From contig OX243816.1 of NCBI GenBank assembly GCA_945859605.1, positions 37,732,676 through 37,796,675 on the forward strand: a stretch of DNA of 64,000 bases. Reading direction: 5' to 3'. The position numbers and the translations under genes were made by a program. This stretch comes from Lumbricus rubellus (lineage: Eukaryota > Annelida > Clitellata > Crassiclitellata > Lumbricidae). Below, in pieces: positions 10,896-23,506 of this stretch; position 1 is the first letter of the stretch, and each line of letters opens with the position of its first letter. Under the pieces are notes generated by a model. The model did not search any database. It had not been told where the DNA came from and saw nothing but the letters and a program-made list of their open reading frames with translations.

Positions 10896-13869
10896 CGAAC
10901 ACCCAAGACACCCCTAAATACATGTACGACATTCGCATACTTCATGTATTACCGCATGCGTTATGACTTACCTCAGATATCTTTCATACCCCACACTCAT
11001 ACTCGTTACCTGCCTCCATATCTTACGTTACCTGTTGTACACACCTGTACTACAGATGTTCATACACAAGTACCGCATCGTTGCTCGATTCGGAATGATG
11101 CACATGGTTGCGACGAATCTCTGCGTTTGGCTTCGAGTCATCGCCATAGAAACCATGCACGAGTTGCATCACTCTGCCGGCGGTCATCACCATGACGACG
11201 ATCACCATGGCGACAGTCACCATGACGACGCACACGGCAACGCATCGAGGCATCGCAGAGGATACGACGATGACGCAGCAGTAATCATGTCCAACGCTAG
11301 TAAGATATAAGTATATGGTTGCTGAATATGTCTTGTATGCTGGCGGTAATGTAATGTCTTGTATGCTTGTGGTATTGTAACTTTACTCTATCAATCAGCA
11401 CATTCAACAGTGTTTAATTAAGACAACAATGATTGTAGTACTGTTTTGGTTGATGTTTACATTATTGTATTACTTGAGCTGTTATTGTTATACAATAACG
11501 CGATATTATCAACTATTGCATGATTATGATGCTATTATTTACTATTATTTTATATATTACTATCACATTAGGCCTACAATGAGTAGGCTATGGTTTACTG
11601 CTAATATTTGTTCAAATGCTATTTTATAAAGACCTATTCATTGCGCAAGCGAAAAGATGTCAATTCATTTGTTCGACACTGAAAATGTTCATATACTGTT
11701 GTCTATAATTATTTGATGTAAACTATTTTTTATTTAGACATACTCGGTTGGCCACATTAAGCACCATCGAAAAGAGTCTGTCAACGTCATTTCGCCTTCA
11801 TTCTGAGCACAAAAATAGAAGATGAGTGCGCAATAATAATAATAATAATTTAAACCACTGGTAGCGAAATATAATTAATTTCCTATTGTTTTCTTCTCAC
11901 TCTGTGCGTAGGTCATTTACACGCGGTAGATGGACACGCGAATGGTTGCGGAGGACATGGCCAGAGTGAGGGCTTACTGACTCCTGGCATCAACAAAGTA
12001 GGTCCGTATCTGTTCGCATGCACCGTTGAGTACAGCCTCATCACTGCAGGTAGGACGTCACAGGTTATAGGCTATGCATATGAGTTCACAATATAGGTAT
12101 CTATTATAGCAATATGTCGGTCTATATGGCCTATATAACATGTGTGGAACTCCTAACATTCCGTTTGTTTTCCAAGTGGAATTTAGAATTGTCCGTTCTA
12201 TGCATTGCATTTCGGAAATATCAATCACTCACTTACTTACTCATTCAGTCACTCATCAATCACTCACTTACTTACTCATTCAGTCACTCATCAATCACTC
12301 ACTTACTTACTCATTCAGTCACCCATTCAGCCAACCAACCCATCTATCCTAACTCACTCAGTCGTTCAATCGGCCAATCTACCCATTCTTTCATTCCAAC
12401 CCACATTCTTTCTGTCACTTTCTAATTCCGGTGGTGAGGCTCTTCAATTGTTGCACCACTCCTCACATTTTCTTCTTTTCTTCAGACTTGAAGCCATTTC
12501 CAGGTGAGATGTGATGCAACTTAATAAAAGTGTGACGTCTTCTTTTCCAGGTGTGATGCAACTTAATAATGGCGAGATGTTTTCTTTTCCAGGTGTGATG
12601 CAACTTAATAATGGCGAGATGTTTTCTTTTCCAGGTGTGATGCAACTTAATAATGGCGAGATGTTTTCTTTTCCAGGTGTGGTGCAACTTAATAATGGCG
12701 AGATGTTTTCTTTTCCAGGTGTGATACAACTTAATAATGGCGAGATGTTTTCTTTTCCAGGGGTGATGCAACTTAATAATGGCGTGACGTCTTCTTTTCC
12801 AGGTGTGGTGCAACTTAATAATGGCGAGATGTTTTCTTTTCCAGGTGTGATGCAACTTAATAATGGCGAGATGTTTTCTTTTCCAGGTGTGATACAACTT
12901 AATAATGGCGAGACGTCTTCTTTTCCAGGTGTGATGCAACTTAATAATGGCGAGATGTTTTCTTTTCCAGGTGTGATGCAACTTAATAATGGCGAGATGT
13001 TTTCTTTTCCAGGTGTGATGTACTTGATGTGGCGCAACATCAGTCCATCAACTTCATCCACGACCACTTCTCATCACGCCCACACCATTACCTTCTCCAT
13101 CGCCAGCAACGACCACCACCCACACCACCAGAGCCACCACCCATCGAAACCCACGCAGCGCATCCGGGTAGACTGGTCTGGTGCGAATCGAGGTCTCTTC
13201 CTCGGCATCCTCATCCTCACCATGACGATCATCAGCCTCGTCGTCTTCTTCAACCTCACGGCTGGACATCACCCTGACCGCCAGGCGGCTGCCATCATCC
13301 TCATGCTCGCCACGGAGCTCTTCATCGAGGCCGTCTCCATCGTCGCCGTCCTAGGCGCCGCGGTCAAGTTCCGTGACCTGCGCTTCTTCCCCGACCTTGA
13401 GAACAACCTTGACCAGATCCTCCTGCTCCTCGCCCTCGTCGGAGTCTACCTCTTCAACGTCATGTCGTCGGCCGCCGGTGCCTACCGATCGAGCACCCCG
13501 TTGGGGGCCCTGTCCCTCGTCTCCAGCATCGTCGCTCTGTTCCAGTCCACCATCCAGACGCTCTTCATCCTCAACGGACTGCGTCGGTCGGCCGTGACGA
13601 AGAGCCACGAGCATCTGAAGCCAGGGAGGCAGTTCGTGACGTTCCTCATAGTCAGCAACACTGCGCTGTGGGGCATCAACTCCTTTGAGATCCTCCACGC
13701 TGGATCACATCCGACGGCCATCGACGTCTTCGGATTCATCCCGTGGAGCATCATCACCCACGTGACCGTTCCTCTGGCCATCTTCTACCGATACCACTCG
13801 ACCGTCTGTCTCGTCGACATCTGGAAGGATGCCTACAAGCCGAAGGCGGCACGAGCAAGCCACCATTGA
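8028..13869 (+). CDS. Otopetrin proton channel (5' end not located)
   Basis: Otopetrins are twelve-helix proton-selective channels of the plasma membrane. Seven exons join in phase: 8028-8287, 8754-8874, 9373-9685, 10376-10536, 11056-11299, 11912-12049 and 13013-13869, giving 697 residues plus stop. The first has an acceptor (TTGCATAG) and no Met start, so upstream coding is missing. Family blocks are clear: SVLYAVFIMVMGASLPIAE, ARFGMMHMVATNLCVW, PYLFACTVEYSLITAG then VMYLMWRNI, and ALWGINSFEILHAG near the end. Two loops are very rich in His and Asp (about 11160-11260 and 13060-13150). The fourth intron appears to begin with GC. The last acceptor is embedded in a 42-bp tandem array that multiplies it twelvefold. 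The family call is secure; which vertebrate paralogue it matches is not. Confidence 0.93.
8398..8690. repeat. (TCTG/TCCA/TCTA)n tetranucleotide in otopetrin intron
   Basis: A compound tetranucleotide block runs from CATC/CGTC through TCTG to TCTA and fills most of the 466-bp intron between the first two recognised exons. It ends about 60 bp before the acceptor at 8753. Confidence 0.93.
9092..9301 (-). mobile_element. tRNA-derived SINE in otopetrin intron
   Basis: Reverse orientation: the B box reads GGATTCGAACC on the plus strand (9236-9246), and the head ends in CACCGCGCCCCAC. The body has the ACTCAGAGGC and CCCCTTCAAG words shared with the copies at 4.1, 52.3 and 60.5 kb. Confidence 0.82.
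10537..11055 (+). other. Candidate GC-AG intron in otopetrin
   Basis: The upstream exon ends FRNSK at AAG, followed by GCACGT rather than GT. The next exon starts MFIHKYRIVARFG after TACTACAG. Only this GC donor keeps both phase and the conserved protein; the GT four bases later would shift the frame. Confidence 0.7.
10778..10893. repeat. (GT)n microsatellite with repeated GATG/GACAC interruptions
   Basis: A GT run contains two copies of a roughly 50-bp unit carrying GATGTG and GACACTGTG interruptions, so dinucleotide expansion was followed by block duplication. It lies inside the GC-AG intron. Confidence 0.9.
12222..12330. repeat. 35-bp minisatellite in otopetrin intron
   Basis: About three copies of a 35-bp unit starting CAATCACTCACTTACTTACT. 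It is a second tandem array in the same intron as the 42-bp array and unrelated to it in sequence. Confidence 0.9.
12551..13012 (+). repeat. 42-bp array duplicating the otopetrin 3' splice site
   Basis: Exactly 11 units of 42 bp end at the true acceptor (AG at 13011-13012). Every unit contains the pyrimidine tract TTTTCTTTTCCAG followed by GTGTGATG, the first bases of the last exon. The acceptors at 12550, 12592, 12634 and so on every 42 bp to 13012 number twelve. Since 42 is divisible by three and the array has no stop in that frame, each would be in phase and would add 14 residues per unit (FPGVMQLNNGEMFS type). The unit also resembles the following exon sequence, suggesting it arose from the junction. 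Confidence 0.95.
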
Positions 13870-13873
13870 CCGT

Positions 13874-14275
13874 CATCGTTGAACACCATTGAACACCAAT
13901 GACCACCATTGACCACCAGGTATCACCAGGTACCACCAGGTACCACCAGGAACCATTACTAACCACCAGGGACCACCATTGACCACCAGGGACTATCAGG
14001 GGCCACCAGGAACCACCAGGACAACCATTGGCTACCAATGACCACCAGGGACCATCACTAACCACCAGGGCCATCATTGACCACCAGGACCACCAAGGAC
14101 CATCAGGGGCCACCAGAAACCACAAGGACCACCAGAGACCATCACTGACCACCAGGGGCCACCATTCACCACCAGGGGCCACCAGGGACCACCAAATGAC
14201 CACCAGGAGCCATCATGACCACCATTGGCCACCAATGACCACCAGGGACCACCAGGGACCATCGCTCACCGTCAG
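13874..14275. repeat. (GACCACCAGG)-type tandem repeat after otopetrin stop
   Basis: Degenerate 10- to 12-bp units based on GACCACCAGG begin five bases after the stop codon, so they are probably in the 3' untranslated region. Long open frames on both strands here are repeat artefacts. Confidence 0.85.
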
Positions 14276-15375
14276 AGGAAGGACATACATCACCAAACTG
14301 ATCGTTTCTGACCATTAGTGAGCTTCGGTGACCACAATTAAATGACCATCACTGACTACGAGGAAGCATCGACTATGTCACCGCAGCACCACTGAACACC
14401 GATAATGAGTATCTTACTGACCTTACTATCACTATCCAATGGTGACCTATCCATCTTCTCTGCCAACTCTTCATGAACCAGTGTTGACCTCTGTTTACAC
14501 GAGCAACGATTGCCGCAGACCACAGTCTACAGCTGGACACCAAAGACCGATGACCACCACTCACGAACACTTACTATAGTCGGCTGACCAAAGTGACCAT
14601 GCACCATTGTCTGATTGTGTCACTTCAAAACAGTGGAGAAGAACCCTGGGCAGAGACATGCCCGAATGGGGAACTTGTCTAACCCAGGTCTTTTCTGTCC
14701 CCTAACTGATCTTTTTTGTTTACTAAGATTTAACTTATTTACGTTGGTCTCCATCTTTAATTAAGTTTGCACGACAATGTCTCAACGACACTAGTCTTAT
14801 AGGAGAACACTTAGAGTGTTATTTTGGCAAAACACTTCGATGCGTTTGACACGTTTTAGGTCTTTTCGATTCAATTTGTTGTATAAATAGAACGCGACCT
14901 TAGGACGAGAGCTGAGCAGTCAAAGGCTCGATTCCTCCCATTCAACCGTCGATCTGAAGGAGTTACCCAACAGTTGTAATTGTTGCATATAAAATTTATT
15001 GTAAACAGACATATTCACTTAGTGTCCTCTCTTCATGTTACCGGTATAATAATGCCGGTATTGAACTGGTTATCATTATCATTATGGCGAGTATTATTAC
15101 CTATTTATGTGTGTATTTATTTATTTTTTAATGTTTTATAAAGGATAACTTTGATTCCTCATGAACATAAAAGTTGCTCTTACACATGGGACCACTCATA
15201 CATAATACATATAGTATACTACTATTGCTGCAACTACTATTAATGCTACAACTATATCACTAATGCAAACAATACTTCTACTAGCCCTACCAAGTATCAC
15301 TACACCAATAACCACCACGTCTGTTATTGCTGACGAAACTGTTACTAATGCTAGCAGATATAAGCCCACTGGGGT

Positions 15376-15879
15376 GTCCGGACAATTCGGCGCCGGACAA
15401 TTCGGACTAGACAATTCGGATCGGACAATTCGGACCCGGACAATTCGGAGTGCATGTAAAAATATTGCTCTTGCGGCTATGAAACTTTTGTTTATCAATG
15501 GTATGAACTATAGTTATATGGCACCAAGCAAATATTGTCTGGTCTTCTAAAATTTATCCAATAACAGAAATACGACACTGAAATTAGTAGCTAAATGCAG
15601 TAAATTATCAACTTTTAGGCATCTCATTTAGAAAAATGTAAGTTTCATACCTATAGGCCCATAATTTTTTTATGCCCGATATATAGTGAGGTGCCAGATT
15701 AATATTAGTTTCGACAATATACATTTTTGGTGATGGAGAAATCCCATCACGAATTTGGGCTGCAAAGAATTGTTCAGTCCGAATTGTCCGGGTCCGAATT
15801 GTCCGGGTCCGAATTGTCCGGTCCGAATTGTCCGGTCCGAATTGTCCGGTCCGAATTGTCCGGCGCCGAATTGTCCGGG
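15376..15879. mobile_element. Element with inverted tandem-repeat ends
   Basis: The left end has five copies of a GGACAATTCGG motif (15376-15449). The right end has six to seven copies in the opposite orientation, CCGAATTGTCC (15777-15879). Outermost units match across ends, both reading CCGGACAATTCGGCGCCGG inward. The 330-bp centre has no gene, and no clear target duplication was seen. This resembles MITEs whose termini are made of tandem repeats. Confidence 0.6.
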
Positions 15880-16652
15880 AACCGCTTACTGGTGACATAT
15901 AATACCAATGCTAATACTACCAAATGGTACTATTACAACTACTAGTCGTCTACTACTACTACTACTACTGCATCTACTACCACTGTCACCTAGCATTAAT
16001 TTTAGTATTAGATGTTGGCAATTCTTTGGCTAATTGTGTGATAACTTCTAATCAATGTCGATATTGGATATCAAGATAAAACTGATGCGAGTTACGATAT
16101 CGTCAATAAAACCAAGAATGATGACAAAACCCATAATAATTATACCTGTAGCCTAGGCTACTACTAAACTTGTCGTTGCCTTCATCATTATAGTAATAAT
16201 GTAGTAGCAACAACAATCGATAGTTCTGAACTTTGACCAAAATCTGACGAATCTTTACTGTTGTGTTTGCACATGCAATAAGTTTATGGTGCTTGACACA
16301 GTGAATTGTGACAATTATTGGATGCGAATAACAGCGACTGTTTTGATTTAAAAAGCAATAATAATTGTCTGCGCTTAGAGTGTAGGCTTATACCACTGAT
16401 CTCCTGATGATATATTGTGATCGAAGTGTTTGTTCACATATCTCCGAGGACGCTGTTTATGTAGGCCTAGATGTAATGTAGACTTGCAGGAGCCTTAAAT
16501 GTAGAATTATATGTAGCCTCTCCAAAGTATAATCTACAGCCTAGACCGAAACTGTGAACGTCCGTAAGCGGGAACAATTTCTCCAAATTTTTCAGTTGCG
16601 TTTACCCATGGTTATAATTTCATGGACTTGGAGGGAGCATGAATGGCCATGA

Positions 16653-16658
16653 TTTATT
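16653..16658 (-). promoter_or_regulatory. Candidate poly(A) signal of protocadherin
   Basis: TTTATT on the plus strand is AATAAA on the minus strand, 290 bp after the protocadherin stop codon. Confidence 0.4.
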
Positions 16659-16947
16659 CCACTTTTTTAAATTTTATTCAAACTATTCAAGAATGCGCAA
16701 AAACGTATATGTAGCCTATACGTAAGTGTGAGTACGGTACGCATTATGCGTGCGCACGTACATGTATGTGCCAATGAAAATGAAAATTGAAGTAGCGTTC
16801 TTTTCTGAAGATATCCCAAAAGCGGATTATATACAGTTTATCCTTCGAAAAGTTTTGCAAACTGTAATACATGGAATCGTTTACAATGTGTCATGGATGA
16901 CTACGTTCATTAGTGTCTCCTTTTCCACGTGGTGGTTCCGCTGCTCT

Positions 16948-19900
16948 TCAGGTGAGATTCGAATAGCTGGCGACCGGATGCTGCAGCAGATAGTTTCCGT
17001 TCATCATGTGATAGTTGATGCGGCTGGAGGATGCGGCTGCTGCTGCAGCAGAGGGGGGCATCATCATCTGTCGTCGCTTCGGTCGCTCCATCGAGTGGAA
17101 CAGGTGTCCGCCGTTCTCGTAGGATGAGGAGGAGGCTGAGAGGGGGCCGTAGGAGGAGGGTGCGTCGAAGGGAGATGATGGGGTGGCCGCGTCCATGATG
17201 GCTCCCGAGTTGAAGTAGAAGTCGTCGTAGACTTGGCGTGGGGGTTGTTTGAAGGGGTCGTTGACGAACAATCCGTTGGAGCGACCACCGATGACGCTCG
17301 AGCTCATGAGGTCGTTGTTCATCATTGTCACCCTTCCTGCTGGTGGCGTCCATCTGCCCTGCAGTCCCAACTGCGGGGACCTTGACAGAGCTGCAAGGAA
17401 TAACGTATAATTATATGGTATACATGTATATGGTACGGTAGATAAGGAATGGTATGGCACATCATGGCATAGTAAATGTAGACCTTTAGACATACCTATT
17501 ATAACGCACAACGTTTGGTATAACTATGAAGTATATGTATGGCATGATGCGGTAAGGACCGATATGGTGTAGCTTAATGTAGGCCTATGGACATACCTAC
17601 AACTCCCAACGTATGGTACGATACAGTAAGGAATGACATGTAGCATGGTATCTGTTAGTTTAGAATGCAGGACTTTGAAATGCCCTGTAGGAAAGATTAC
17701 CACAATATTTCATCTCTCGAATACTTCGACTGTTCGCAATGTTATAACTCTAGAAACCAGCAATAACTCGATTCTGTCGCCCCAGAATGTGGCAGACACA
17801 CACATTGCTTAGTCTACGAGGCTCGTGTAATAAGTTGTGGGATGTCAACTAAACTTCTTCAGCAAACGAAACAAATATTTTTACTAATTCATTAATTATT
17901 TAGCTGGTAATTAAATCATATTATTTATTAATTGTTTGTTAATTTAAAATGAAGTTGTAATAGTTGTTGCATACCAATTCCGGTGCTCGGAAGACGAGGT
18001 CGTGGGCTGAAGTTGCATCCATCTTGCGGAGGTGGATGCTGCTGCTGCTGCTGCTGCTGCTGGTGACGATGCTGGTGTTGATGCGGTGATGCAACGAGGG
18101 AGCATCCCGTGTCGCATGCGCTGCAGATGTTGAACTGCGAGTCTCTCATCACCTATGGACGAGTAAACACATGAACTGAACACTTCAAAATATGCTAAGC
18201 AACTGAAGAACCTATTTATATATTATATTTATGTATTTGAAAGAGATAAATCTGGTTGGCACACCGCACCAGTTAATTATTGCCATAGGGTATGGCGCGG
18301 CATCACTTGATACCTCGTCCATATTATACAAGTACGATTAAAGTCACGCCAATTAAGATTTACAGTTACAATAACCAACAATTTGACATCGAACTACATT
18401 TACAATTAATTATTGAAATTGCGACTGTTGTTACAAGAACTATAGCGATTACAATCATGAGTAGTAGTGGGACTGATGATTCTAGCTCACTTTGCACTCA
18501 ATGAGCCCATTAGTCACGAGGTTAAAAGTTCAAGGTCACACGGTACACTCCCTGGAATGGTTATTCTGAATCAACGTGGTCCAGTTAGAACAGTGACGTC
18601 ATCAGCTCATTGCTATCGGGATTAAGTCTACATCGAAATTATTGGTACACCAGAATTTACATTTGGAGATTGATTCGCTGTTGATTTTGGATCTTCTACC
18701 GAAGCCAGCAGTCGGTTGAGTGTTCCATAGGACGGGACCCGTGGAAGGTCTCCTCCTCCATCTTCATCCACGTCACCTCCAGTTCCTCCTCCTCCATGGC
18801 TGAATCCGTAGTCCTTGATGGCCTCAGTGGCGACAGAACGCCGCGAGATGTCGTCATCGACCCTCAGGACCTGGCTCCCCAGCAAACCGCTGTCCAACGG
18901 TTTTGACCTCGACAGAGGTCGCTTTCGACGGCAGCGACCACCAGCGCAGCAGCAACAGCAGATGAGGATGACCAGGAGGATGAGGAGAACCAGACCGAGG
19001 AGGACTCCGCCGACGACGATCAGCAGGAACTGACTGGCGAGGAGCACACGGATCCCGCCGGGCGGATGGACCTCACCGCCCGCGGTTCCCACCAACACTC
19101 TGAGCGTTGCGTAGCTCGTTCGCGGTGGAGTACCGCCATCTTGGACGATGACTTGAAGGTCGACCGAGTCTTGTTCATGATCAGAGAGATTAGAGTTGAC
19201 GACGACAACGCCGAGTTTGATGTCCATGGAGAACAATTCTTTCGTTGACCGCTGTCCGTCAGCAGCATCCAGCGAATAGGACAACTGGGCATTCTCACCA
19301 TGATCAGCGTCCCTAGCAACGACCTTAGCAACCAGATGACCAACGGGAGCCGTTCTCGGAACGAACACGGTGTCATTGCTCTCCAAAGGGAAGACTATCA
19401 CCGGAGAATTGTCGTTGACGTCATCAACGTTGACCTTGACGGTTGCCGTGTCATCGAACCTCGGTTCTCCTACGTCCTTGACGGTGACGGTCAGCTGGTA
19501 TTCGTGCCTGGCTTCCCGGTCGAGGGCTCGCTTCAGGAATATGGTTCCGGAGTCACGATCCACGTGGAACGTGTCCGCCGGATCCAGGTAATGGAAGGAA
19601 TGTCGGTTGTTTGGTTTAAGGTCCGGATCCTCGGCAACGAGCTGGCCGATGGCGGATCCGGGTGGAATGTCCTCGGACACGTTGAAGGAGTACTCGGGTT
19701 GTTGGAAGCGTGGAGGTTCGTCGTTCTCATCGAGAACGTGGATGACGACGCGACCTGTGCTGTTGTGGATCTCGTTGCCACGGTCGGATGCGGTCACGCG
19801 GAACTGGTAGATGTCGCCACGTTCTCTGTCGAACGGGTACAGCGTCGAGATTTCGCCTCTGCAACAAAGAGAAATCTCTCAGTCTCATGTTGTAACGTAG

Positions 19901-22900
19901 GCTATGACATTGTCAAGCGAAGACAGTGTATGGCTAGGCAAATACGGAGAGATTAATGTGAGCAGGGTGAGAATTACTGCGGTTGAAGTGTTCAACCCAC
20001 TGGTCTATCTTAGAACTCACTGTGCAACCTCTTAGTCTATCTTGAGACCCAACAAAGTCTTCATTGCACACTGCAACTGCACATAATTAATCAACGTCTG
20101 ATTCCCACGTTATATTTCTACAAATTTTATGCATGGCCTAGCATACGAGCTATGGTACTGGAGCTTCTGGCGTGCATGGTTAAGTCAGAAAATAGGGTTG
20201 GCTGGAGATAAGGTGGAGGAAGAATAGCGTCACTGTAGTCAAGATAATATTAGATCTATGAGCCATAGGAAACTTCAGTAAGATTTGATGCGCGATAGGC
20301 CTATGGCAAAGAAAAAAATCCGAAAACTGCATATTAGATTAGATTAATGATATAAGATAAGCAATTAGGTTAGGCAATAACGGAGGTAAGATGCGTCAAT
20401 ACTGAAGAAAAGGTAAGGTAAGTGGATGCAGGATAAGATAACAGGTAAGGTAATGTAATGTAGGAACCTACGTTGAAGGCTTAATCGTGAACCTAGGATC
20501 TGTTCCCTGGTCCAGTGCGTATTCGACGTAGGAATTCTTCCCACTGTCAGTGTCTGTTGCTGTCACTCTAAGGATCGTCTGGAAGAAGAATTTCTAATAA
20601 TTATTATCAAGGTGAATTATCAATTAATTGTATTCGCAATAGTATCATCAACGTAATCCTGTAAGTAGTAGTAGGTTAGTCATCGCCATCTTCGTCATCA
20701 GTTACATCAACGTCATCACCACGGTCTTCGTCATATAATTATGTATTTATAATTATAGTTGTATTTGTTGTTATTATCGTCACCGCCACAAACACCACCA
20801 CCACTTCCACCACCACTACCACCACCACCACCACCACCACCACCACCACCACCATTATCAATATCATCATCATAACCATCAGCAGAAACAAAAGCATGAT
20901 GCCATGCTCCAGGTAGTCAAAATGCATGTAATCATCAGACATTCGTCATTGTATTTCAGATAATTGTTCTCGTTGTCCTAGTTGACAATTATTCATAGCA
21001 TCAGTTAGCTGAATGCTGTTTTCTTATACCACCGCACTTTAGATGGCAAGTGGTTCTACCACCTCTCCTGGTTTGTTGTTCTCTGTGACGCTGATGTTGT
21101 AGAACGGTTGTGAGAACTGAGGATTGTGATCGTTGATGTCCTCGACAAGGATCAAGAGGTTCCTCCTCGCTCTGAGGACCGGCTGGCCACCATCCGAGCA
21201 GATCAAGACCAGCTGGAAGCTTTCGGTGACCTCTCGGTCGAGGTCGGAGGTCGTGACGATGATGTAGTCCTTCTCGGCTACCAGGTCGAGCGCAAAATGA
21301 GTGGACTCCGTCTGGTAGATGACAATTTGAAAATACAGTTGAAAGATTATTTCAAAGTATACATGTACATTGTAGTCGCAAGGTAGTTTGAAAATAATGT
21401 TGACAGATCACTTGAAAATAGTTGCAAAATAATTTGGAAATACAGTTGCGAGATAATTTGAAAATGCGGTTGAAAGATTAGATTCAAGAAGAAATTATTT
21501 CTTGTTCATTGTGATCTCACCAAATAACTACTATAGCTATTTTACACATTCTACACTGTATTTTAATCTAATCTAATCTTATCTGATCTAGCAACTCATA
21601 TAGCTACTAATTTGTAGGATTTTGATAGGCACTATATTTATAGCGTCCAAAAAAAATTCACGTAGGCCTACGTAGACGTATAATTATGTAGGCCTACGGG
21701 CGTATACACACCAGAAATAAACTGAGTCTAGATATTCTAGCCGTGTAGGCCCTAAGTTTCTTTAGAAACAGCATCCAATAAGTGAAAGAGAATATATACT
21801 GTGTATTTTAAGTAGGCCTACTATATAATGCAAGTAGGCTACTATGCGATCTGGGTACTATATGACCCAAGTAAACATACTTCATCGTTCTTCTGTAGTC
21901 GACAGTCCACTCTCCCTCCGCTTCCCGTGTCCGGATCGAAGACAGATACTGCAGCGATGACCGTGTGGTTCCGCGAGTGTTCCCTCACGTGAAGGAACCC
22001 ATCGGTCGCCGGTTCCAGTCTCAGTTCCGGTGTGTTGTCATTGACATCGATGACATTCACCCTGACGATGGCGGTGCTCGGTGACGCCCCAGCTGCCTCG
22101 TTCTCCGCCACCACCTCAAGGATCATCGAAGCGTTGCTCTCGAAGTCCAGCCCTCCGATCAGCGATACCCATCCGGAGTCGCGGTCGACGGAGAAGAGAC
22201 TTCCGTAGAGGAGGGAGGACTTCGAGGACAGGCGGTAGACGACCTTGCCGTTCAGTCCATCATCTGGATCTGATGCATGGACCTTGATCAAGGACCTCCT
22301 GACCGGACTGTTCTCAGCAACGTTGATGTTGTACAGATCCAGATCGAAGCGTGGCGCATTGTCGTTCTCGTCCGTGACGATCACCTCCACCAGAGCGGAA
22401 CCGGACCTCGGTGGGTCGCCCCCGTCACGCGCCACCAACGTCATCCGGTGCATGCCCCGCATCTCACGGTCCAGTGCGCCGACGAGTACAAGACTCAGGT
22501 CGAAGCTGCCATCGTCTGGGTCCCTCTCTACGGCCAGGCGGAACTTGACGTCCCTTCCTCGATCGTCCTGCTGAAGGTCATATCCGACGACGCCGTTCGG
22601 GGGACCGTCCGGGTCACGCGCGGTCAGGATGGGGATGATCGCCCCCGGCTGGAGACTCTCCGAGATGGACCTCTGGACGGGAGACTGAGGGAACCGAGGT
22701 GCATTATCATTTATATCGATGATGCTGACCGTTAGCTTGATGACCTGGAAGTACATGGCCGGCTGGACGGCCACGTCGACCTTGAGGAGACACTCGACGG
22801 CGTTTGGACACAGCCGGTCACGGTCGAGTGAACTTGCCGTTCGAATGATCCCGGTTGACGGATCGATGGAAAGGTGTTTCGTGTGATTGGTTTGTTGGAG

Positions 22901-23092
22901 AAAGACGAACGAGAGACTATCGATCACTGATCGATTGTACAACTTGGACAGATCGATTTCCTTTCGAAGGTTGGTAACAAACGTTCTTGGAATGGATTCT
23001 TCTGTCACGGACACGTGCAGTTCAGTGGCGCGTGACGGTGACGTCATCATCGTGGTGCATAGCCACAGGTAGCAAAGGAATCTTTTGATCAT
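16948..23092 (-). CDS. Delta-like protocadherin, 7 cadherin repeats
   Basis: A homophilic cell-adhesion receptor of the plasma membrane. Six exons join in phase: 21881-23092, 21063-21311, 20472-20578, 18661-19858, 17975-18152 and 16948-17390, giving 1128 residues from the ATG at 23092. A signal peptide (about 1-22) precedes seven extracellular cadherin repeats. Calcium-linker motifs include IDINDNAP, TDENDNAP, IDVNDNTP, EDINDHNP, LDENDEPP and DDVNDNSP. One membrane helix (about 790-820, LLIVVGGVLLGLVLLILLVI) is followed by a Cys cluster. The roughly 310-residue tail contains DSQFNICSACDTG and QLGLQGRWTPPAGRVTMM, like conserved cytoplasmic motifs of vertebrate protocadherins, plus a poly-Gln tract. 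Seven repeats match the delta-1 group (PCDH1/7/9/11 type); the canonical PP1-binding RRVTF is not seen. Start and stop look real, so the gene seems complete. Confidence 0.92.
18037..18062. repeat. Coding (CTG)n, poly-Gln in the protocadherin tail
   Basis: On the coding strand this is CAG, encoding eight successive Gln next to a His/Gln-rich stretch in exon 5. The register is in frame, so length variation would change the tail without a frameshift. Confidence 0.9.
20813..20853. repeat. (ACC)n microsatellite in protocadherin intron
   Basis: ACC triplets lie between the exons at 20472-20578 and 21063-21311. Confidence 0.9.
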
Positions 23093-23506
23093 GGTGACGT
23101 CGTCGTTCTGCTCTGTCGGTTGACGCTAAAAGTTTCGAGAAAAAGTTGAATGACTCGATGATACAAATTATGGAACTTGTTGTAAGCTTAGACTGATTTC
23201 TTTATTTTGTCAAAGCTGTTGCAGTGAGCATAATTATCTACCAGGTGATTTAATATTGCAAAGCTCAGCACACTTTCTTGTGCTGTTGCAATGTATAGGC
23301 TAGGTCTAATTAGTTTGCGAGATAATTTTATGTACATCTGTTGGTAAGGAAATACAAGAGATTATATAGCCTAAGGTCAAGCAAAAAGTTGTGCACAGCA
23401 AACTGAAACAAACGATACCCGGTATACCGTTAAAACAGGAGTACTTTTGAACAGTTCTTCCACAAAAGGTAATTATGAAATGATATTCTAATACATTTAC
23501 AACATG

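Larger units (their letters stand above)
14276..16947. other. Intergenic between convergent otopetrin and protocadherin
   Basis: No gene is recognised. It holds the tandem-ended inverted element at 15376-15879, a short TAC run near 15945-15970, and TA-rich sequence. Both neighbouring genes end here. Confidence 0.5.

Noticed and set aside
12444..13067. Minus-strand repeats of ITPGKENISPLLS type
   Set aside because: They are the antisense of the 42-bp array; open only because the period is divisible by three.
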